Origin: Nonomuraea pusilla
Lineage (GTDB): Bacteria > Actinomycetota > Actinomycetes > Streptosporangiales > Streptosporangiaceae
NCBI RefSeq assembly: GCF_900109355.1
Contig: NZ_FOBF01000004.1
Span: 434,001 to 498,000, forward strand
Reading direction: 5' to 3'
DNA length: 64,000 nucleotides
The notes under the pieces are model-generated. The model ran no database searches, was not told where the DNA came from, and saw only the letters and a list, made by a program, of their open reading frames with translations. This document shows, one piece after another, positions 61,289 to 64,000 of the stretch; positions within the stretch are counted from its first letter, which is position 1, and every line of letters begins with the position of its first letter. A program made the position numbers and the translations under genes.

Positions 61289-61337
61289 TTGACGCGATGT
61301 ACGGCGAGGCGTACAAAGGCGGTAACAGTGTTACCGC
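61289..61337 (+). promoter_or_regulatory. TetR-carotenoid-oxygenase promoter and overlapping operator
   Basis: TTGACG (61289-61294), 17 bp and TACAAA (61312-61317) make a good promoter. The perfect palindrome GCGGTAACAGTGTTACCGC (61319-61337; 8-bp arms, 3-bp centre) covers the transcript start. A second half site GTGTTACC recurs 19 bp after the first, at 61347-61354. The TetR gene begins at 61361, so autoregulation is likely. Confidence 0.8.
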
Positions 61338-61360
61338 CAAGAAACGGTGTTACCCGAACG

Positions 61361-61993
61361 ATGGAACTCTCCGCGTACCTCCAGGCCCAGCGGGAGGGGC
61401 AGGACGCTGTCAGGACGGCCGTGCTCGACGCCGCCAAGCGGCTGCTCGTCTCGGAAGGCCCGGTGGCGCTGACGGTGCGGCGCATCGCCGCCGAGGTCGG
61501 CTGCTCGACGAAGGTCATCTACACCCTCTTCGGCGGCAAGGACGGCCTCCTCGACGCGCTGTGGACCGAGGGGTTCGCCAGGTTCGAGCGCTGGCTGGGC
61601 GACGCCGGCGACGGCGGCTCCGACGACCCGCTCGCCCGGCTCCAGGCCGGAGCCGAGGCCTACCGCGCGTACGCGCTGGCCGAGCCCGACTACTACCGGC
61701 TCATGTTCCAGCGCGCCATCCCCGGGTACCGCCCAAGCGCCGCCGCCGCGACCACGGCCAAGAGGACCTTCGAGATGCTGGTCCGCGGCGTGGAGGCCTG
61801 CCTGGAGGCGGGCGTGCTGCGGGGCGGCACCGCCGCCGAGATCGCCGACGTGCTGTGGATGGCCATGCACGGCGCGGTCAGCCTGGAGCTCTCGGGCTTC
61901 TTCGACGACGCCGGGGCGGCACGGAGGTTCCGCCTGCTGCACACCTCGGTGCTCACCCCCTTCCTGGCCTCCGACGAGAGGATCACGCCATGA
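61361..61993 (+). CDS. TetR-family regulator, probable autorepressor
   Basis: A 210-residue protein. Helix-turn-helix at about 18-60 (VLDAAKRLLVSEGPVALTVR; RIAAEVGCSTKVIYTLFGGK) and a TetR_C-like ligand domain (YRLMFQRAIPGYRPS; WMAMHGAVSLELSGFF). ATG 61361 has no strong ribosome site but follows the promoter and operator by 24 bp. Its stop overlaps the ATG of the carotenoid oxygenase gene (ATGA), so both are one transcript that it probably controls. Confidence 0.9.
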   Translation: MELSAYLQAQREGQDAVRTAVLDAAKRLLVSEGPVALTVRRIAAEVGCSTKVIYTLFGGKDGLLDALWTEGFARFERWLGDAGDGGSDDPLARLQAGAEAYRAYALAEPDYYRLMFQRAIPGYRPSAAAATTAKRTFEMLVRGVEACLEAGVLRGGTAAEIADVLWMAMHGAVSLELSGFFDDAGAARRFRLLHTSVLTPFLASDERITP

Positions 61994-63363
61994 CCACCCA
62001 GCCCTCCGCCCGCACGCCCTTCAAGGGCGGGTTCGCCCCGGTGACCGAGGAGGTGACCGCCTTCGACCTGGAGGTGACCGGCCGCATCCCCGCCGAGCTG
62101 AACGGCCGCTACCTGCGCAACGGCCCCAACCCGCTCAGCCTCGACGACCCCAGCGCCTCCCACCTGTTCATCGGCGAGGGCATGGTGCACGGCGTGCGCC
62201 TGCGCGACGGCCGCGCCGAGTGGTACCGCAACCGGTGGGTGCGCAGCGCCGAGGTCGCGCGGCGGCTCGGGGAGGAGCCGAGGCCGGGGCCCGTGCACGC
62301 CGGCATGGACTTCGCCGCCAACACCCACGTCATCGGCCTGGCCGGCCGCACGTTCGCCTGCGTGGAGGCGGGGGCGCTGCCGTACGAGCTGAGCTACGAG
62401 CTCGACACGATCGGCCCCAGCGACTTCGGCGGCGGCCTGCCGGGCGGGTTCGCCGCGCACACCCACCTCGACCCGGGCACCGGCGAACTGCACGCCCTGG
62501 CCTACTTCTTCGGCTGGGACCACCACCAGCACCTCGTGCTCGACCGGAAGGGCACGGTGACGCAGGTCAGGAACATCCCCGTCGCCGACGCGCCCATGCT
62601 GCACGACTTCGCGCTCACCGAACGGTACGTCGTGATCTACGACCTGCCGGTGACGTTCAGCATGGCCCACGCCGAGCGGGGCGTGAAGCTGCCGTACGCG
62701 TGGAACGAGGACCACGGCGCGCGCGTCGGGCTGCTCTCGCGCGAGACGGGCGACGTGCGGTGGGTGGAGGTCCCGCAGTGCTGGGTCTTCCACACCCTCA
62801 ACGCCTACGACGACGGCGACCAGGTGGTGGTGGACGTGGTCCGCTACCCGAGGCGGTTCGTGGACGCCCGGCTCGACCTGGGCGGCTCGCCCACGCTCGA
62901 CCGCTGGCGGATCGACCCGCGCGCCGGCACCGTCACCGAGACGCGGCTGGACGACCGGCCGCAGGAGTTCCCGCGCATGGACGAGCGGCTCACCGGCCGC
63001 CCGTACCGCTACGGCTACACCGTCACCACGACCGACCTCAAGGACGTCTTCCCCGAGGAGCAGGAGATGGAGGCGCTGCCGGACGACGCCTTCGACAACA
63101 CGCTCATCAAGCACGACCTGGAGCGCGGCACGGGCGAGGCGCGGGTGTTCGGCCGGGGCGCGTACGTCGGTGAGCCGGTGTTCGTGGACGCGGGCGAGGC
63201 CGAGGACGACGGGTACGTGATGTCCTTCGTCAACAACCCCGACAGGGGCGCGGCCGACCTGGTGATCCTGTCGGCGCAGGACTTCACCGGCGACCCCGTG
63301 GCCGTCGTGCACCTGCCGGCCAGGGTGCCGCTCGGCTTCCACGGGAGCTGGATCGCCGACTGA
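61990..63363 (+). CDS. carotenoid/apocarotenoid (or stilbene) cleavage dioxygenase
   Basis: A 457-residue member of the RPE65/CCD family. The seven-bladed propeller holds four Fe(II) histidines: in AHTHLDPGTG (near 158), MLHDFALTE (near 204), VFHTLNAYDD (near 268) and GFHGSWI (near 452). RYLRNGPNP near 37-45 is the family opening. It cleaves a conjugated double bond with O2. ATG 61990 overlaps the TetR stop. No carotenoid synthesis gene is nearby, so the substrate is open; lignin-derived stilbenes are also cleaved by this family. Confidence 0.92.
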   Translation: MTTQPSARTPFKGGFAPVTEEVTAFDLEVTGRIPAELNGRYLRNGPNPLSLDDPSASHLFIGEGMVHGVRLRDGRAEWYRNRWVRSAEVARRLGEEPRPGPVHAGMDFAANTHVIGLAGRTFACVEAGALPYELSYELDTIGPSDFGGGLPGGFAAHTHLDPGTGELHALAYFFGWDHHQHLVLDRKGTVTQVRNIPVADAPMLHDFALTERYVVIYDLPVTFSMAHAERGVKLPYAWNEDHGARVGLLSRETGDVRWVEVPQCWVFHTLNAYDDGDQVVVDVVRYPRRFVDARLDLGGSPTLDRWRIDPRAGTVTETRLDDRPQEFPRMDERLTGRPYRYGYTVTTTDLKDVFPEEQEMEALPDDAFDNTLIKHDLERGTGEARVFGRGAYVGEPVFVDAGEAEDDGYVMSFVNNPDRGAADLVILSAQDFTGDPVAVVHLPARVPLGFHGSWIAD

Positions 63364-63385
63364 ACGAATGCTCCCGACGCGGTAG

Positions 63386-63416
63386 CCTCTTCAGGTTGGA
63401 CGTCAACGTGAAGAGG
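63386..63416 (+). promoter_or_regulatory. stem-loop in the cmk leader
   Basis: CCTCTTCA pairs with TGAAGAGG, then after one G-G mismatch GTTG pairs with CAAC around GACGT: 12 bp within 31 nt. It ends at GAGAGG, the ribosome-site region, 9 nt before the cmk GTG, so it may affect translation or be a DNA-binding palindrome. Confidence 0.5.
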
Positions 63417-63424
63417 GAGAGGCC

Positions 63425-64000
63425 GTGGCCGGTCTGGTCGTCGCCATGGACGGCCCTTCGGGGTCGGGCAAGTCGAGCGTCTCGCGCGGGGTCGCCCGCG
63501 CGCTGGGCCTGCGTTACCTCGACACCGGGGCCATGTACCGCGCGATGACCTGGTGGATGCTGCGGCAGGGGGTCGACGTCGCCGACGCCGCCGCCGTCGC
63601 GGCCCGCTGCGGCGAGCCGGCCCTCGTGTCCGGCACCGACCCCGATGCCCCCGCCATCCACGTCGACGGCGTCGACGTCGCGGGGCCCATCAGGCAGGCC
63701 GACGTCACCGGCGCCGTCTCCGCGGTCGCCGCCGTGCCCGAGGTGCGGCGGCGGCTCGTCGCGCTCCAGCGGGAGATCGTCGGCGACGGCGACATCGTGG
63801 TCGAGGGCCGTGACATCGGCACGGTCGTCTGCCCCGACGCCGGCGTCAAGGTCTACCTGACGGCGAGCGCCGAGGCGCGCGCCAGGCGGCGCAGCGCCGA
63901 GGTCACGGGCTCCACGGTGGAGGCGCAGCAGGCCGACATGGCCAGGCGTGACACCCTGGACTCAACACGCACGACCGATCCACTCTCGATGGCGGCTGGC
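63425..64000 (+). CDS. cmk: cytidylate kinase, N-terminal part (cut by window edge)
   Basis: The first 192 residues of a CMP/dCMP kinase. LVVAMDGPSGSGKSSVSRGV carries the P-loop (10-17), and LRYLDTGAMYRAMTWWMLRQ and VVEGRDIGTVVCPDAGVKVY are signature segments of bacterial Cmk. GTG 63425 has GGGAGAGG upstream. The C-terminal lid and end lie beyond the window. In many actinobacteria the next gene is der; not visible here. Confidence 0.94.
   Translation, partial: MAGLVVAMDGPSGSGKSSVSRGVARALGLRYLDTGAMYRAMTWWMLRQGVDVADAAAVAARCGEPALVSGTDPDAPAIHVDGVDVAGPIRQADVTGAVSAVAAVPEVRRRLVALQREIVGDGDIVVEGRDIGTVVCPDAGVKVYLTASAEARARRRSAEVTGSTVEAQQADMARRDTLDSTRTTDPLSMAAG

Overview
The window is 64 kb of very GC-rich DNA with dense genes, GTG and TTG starts, many overlapping start/stop pairs and several starts that look leaderless. 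Gene content (polA, rpsA, coaE, uvrB, pyrG, xerD, parA, scpA, scpB, rluB, aroH, tyrA, cmk) is that of a chromosomal core of a filamentous actinobacterium. A Streptosporangiaceae-type host (Nonomuraea or Microbispora relatives) is a reasonable guess, but this rests on gene order and style and not on a marker search. No rRNA, tRNA, insertion sequence, prophage or CRISPR array was found.

Layout. 1-3.3 kb: the N-terminal part of a PLP-dependent decarboxylase, a PucR-type regulator and a lipoprotein, all on the minus strand. 3.4-9.5 kb: a complete branched-chain amino acid ABC importer (livK on plus; livH-livM-livG-livF as a minus operon ending in a clear terminator). Its LivH carries an unusual secreted domain fused to its N-terminus. 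9.5-16 kb: thioesterase, polA, polysaccharide deacetylase and rpsA with a strong promoter and a strong terminator. 16-18.2 kb: a TetR gene, the frameshifted remnant of an FAD monooxygenase and a gene-free stretch with a 22-bp repeat array. 18.2-21.3 kb: secreted hydrolase, acetyltransferase, coaE.

21.3-28.1 kb: the most striking object, a single protein of about 1,860 residues (TIR, degenerate metallophosphoesterase, NACHT NTPase, pentapeptide repeats, 15 WD40 repeats) inserted between coaE and uvrB, with a divergent ion-transporter gene. 28.2-37.5 kb: phospholipase C, a tightly coupled three-gene minus operon (two-TM protein, cupin-like protein, inositol-monophosphatase-like enzyme), a PIG-L deacetylase, and an operon of two SPFH/band-7 membrane proteins plus a Spo0M-like protein. 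37.7-44.3 kb: uvrB, small hypothetical genes and two long gene-free stretches carrying three more tandem-repeat arrays (56, 30 and 38 bp).

44.3-49.2 kb: a choline-kinase-like gene and a dimethylglycine/sarcosine-dehydrogenase-like gene fire away from each other from two mirror-image promoters. These share one palindrome (GGTCTAGACC) of the kind bound by HutC/GntR repressors, and a HutC-type repressor gene lies just downstream. 49.2-58.7 kb: a core run pyrG, nudix hydrolase, xerD, parA, scpA, scpB, rluB, aroH, tyrA, mostly with overlapping ends, covering nucleotide synthesis, chromosome dimer resolution, segregation/condensation, rRNA pseudouridylation and tyrosine synthesis. 58.8-63.4 kb: an accessory block (PadR plus membrane protein; glycosyltransferase plus DUF2795; TetR plus carotenoid oxygenase with a readable promoter/operator). 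It sits between tyrA and cmk, which are neighbours in many actinobacteria; cmk runs off the right edge.
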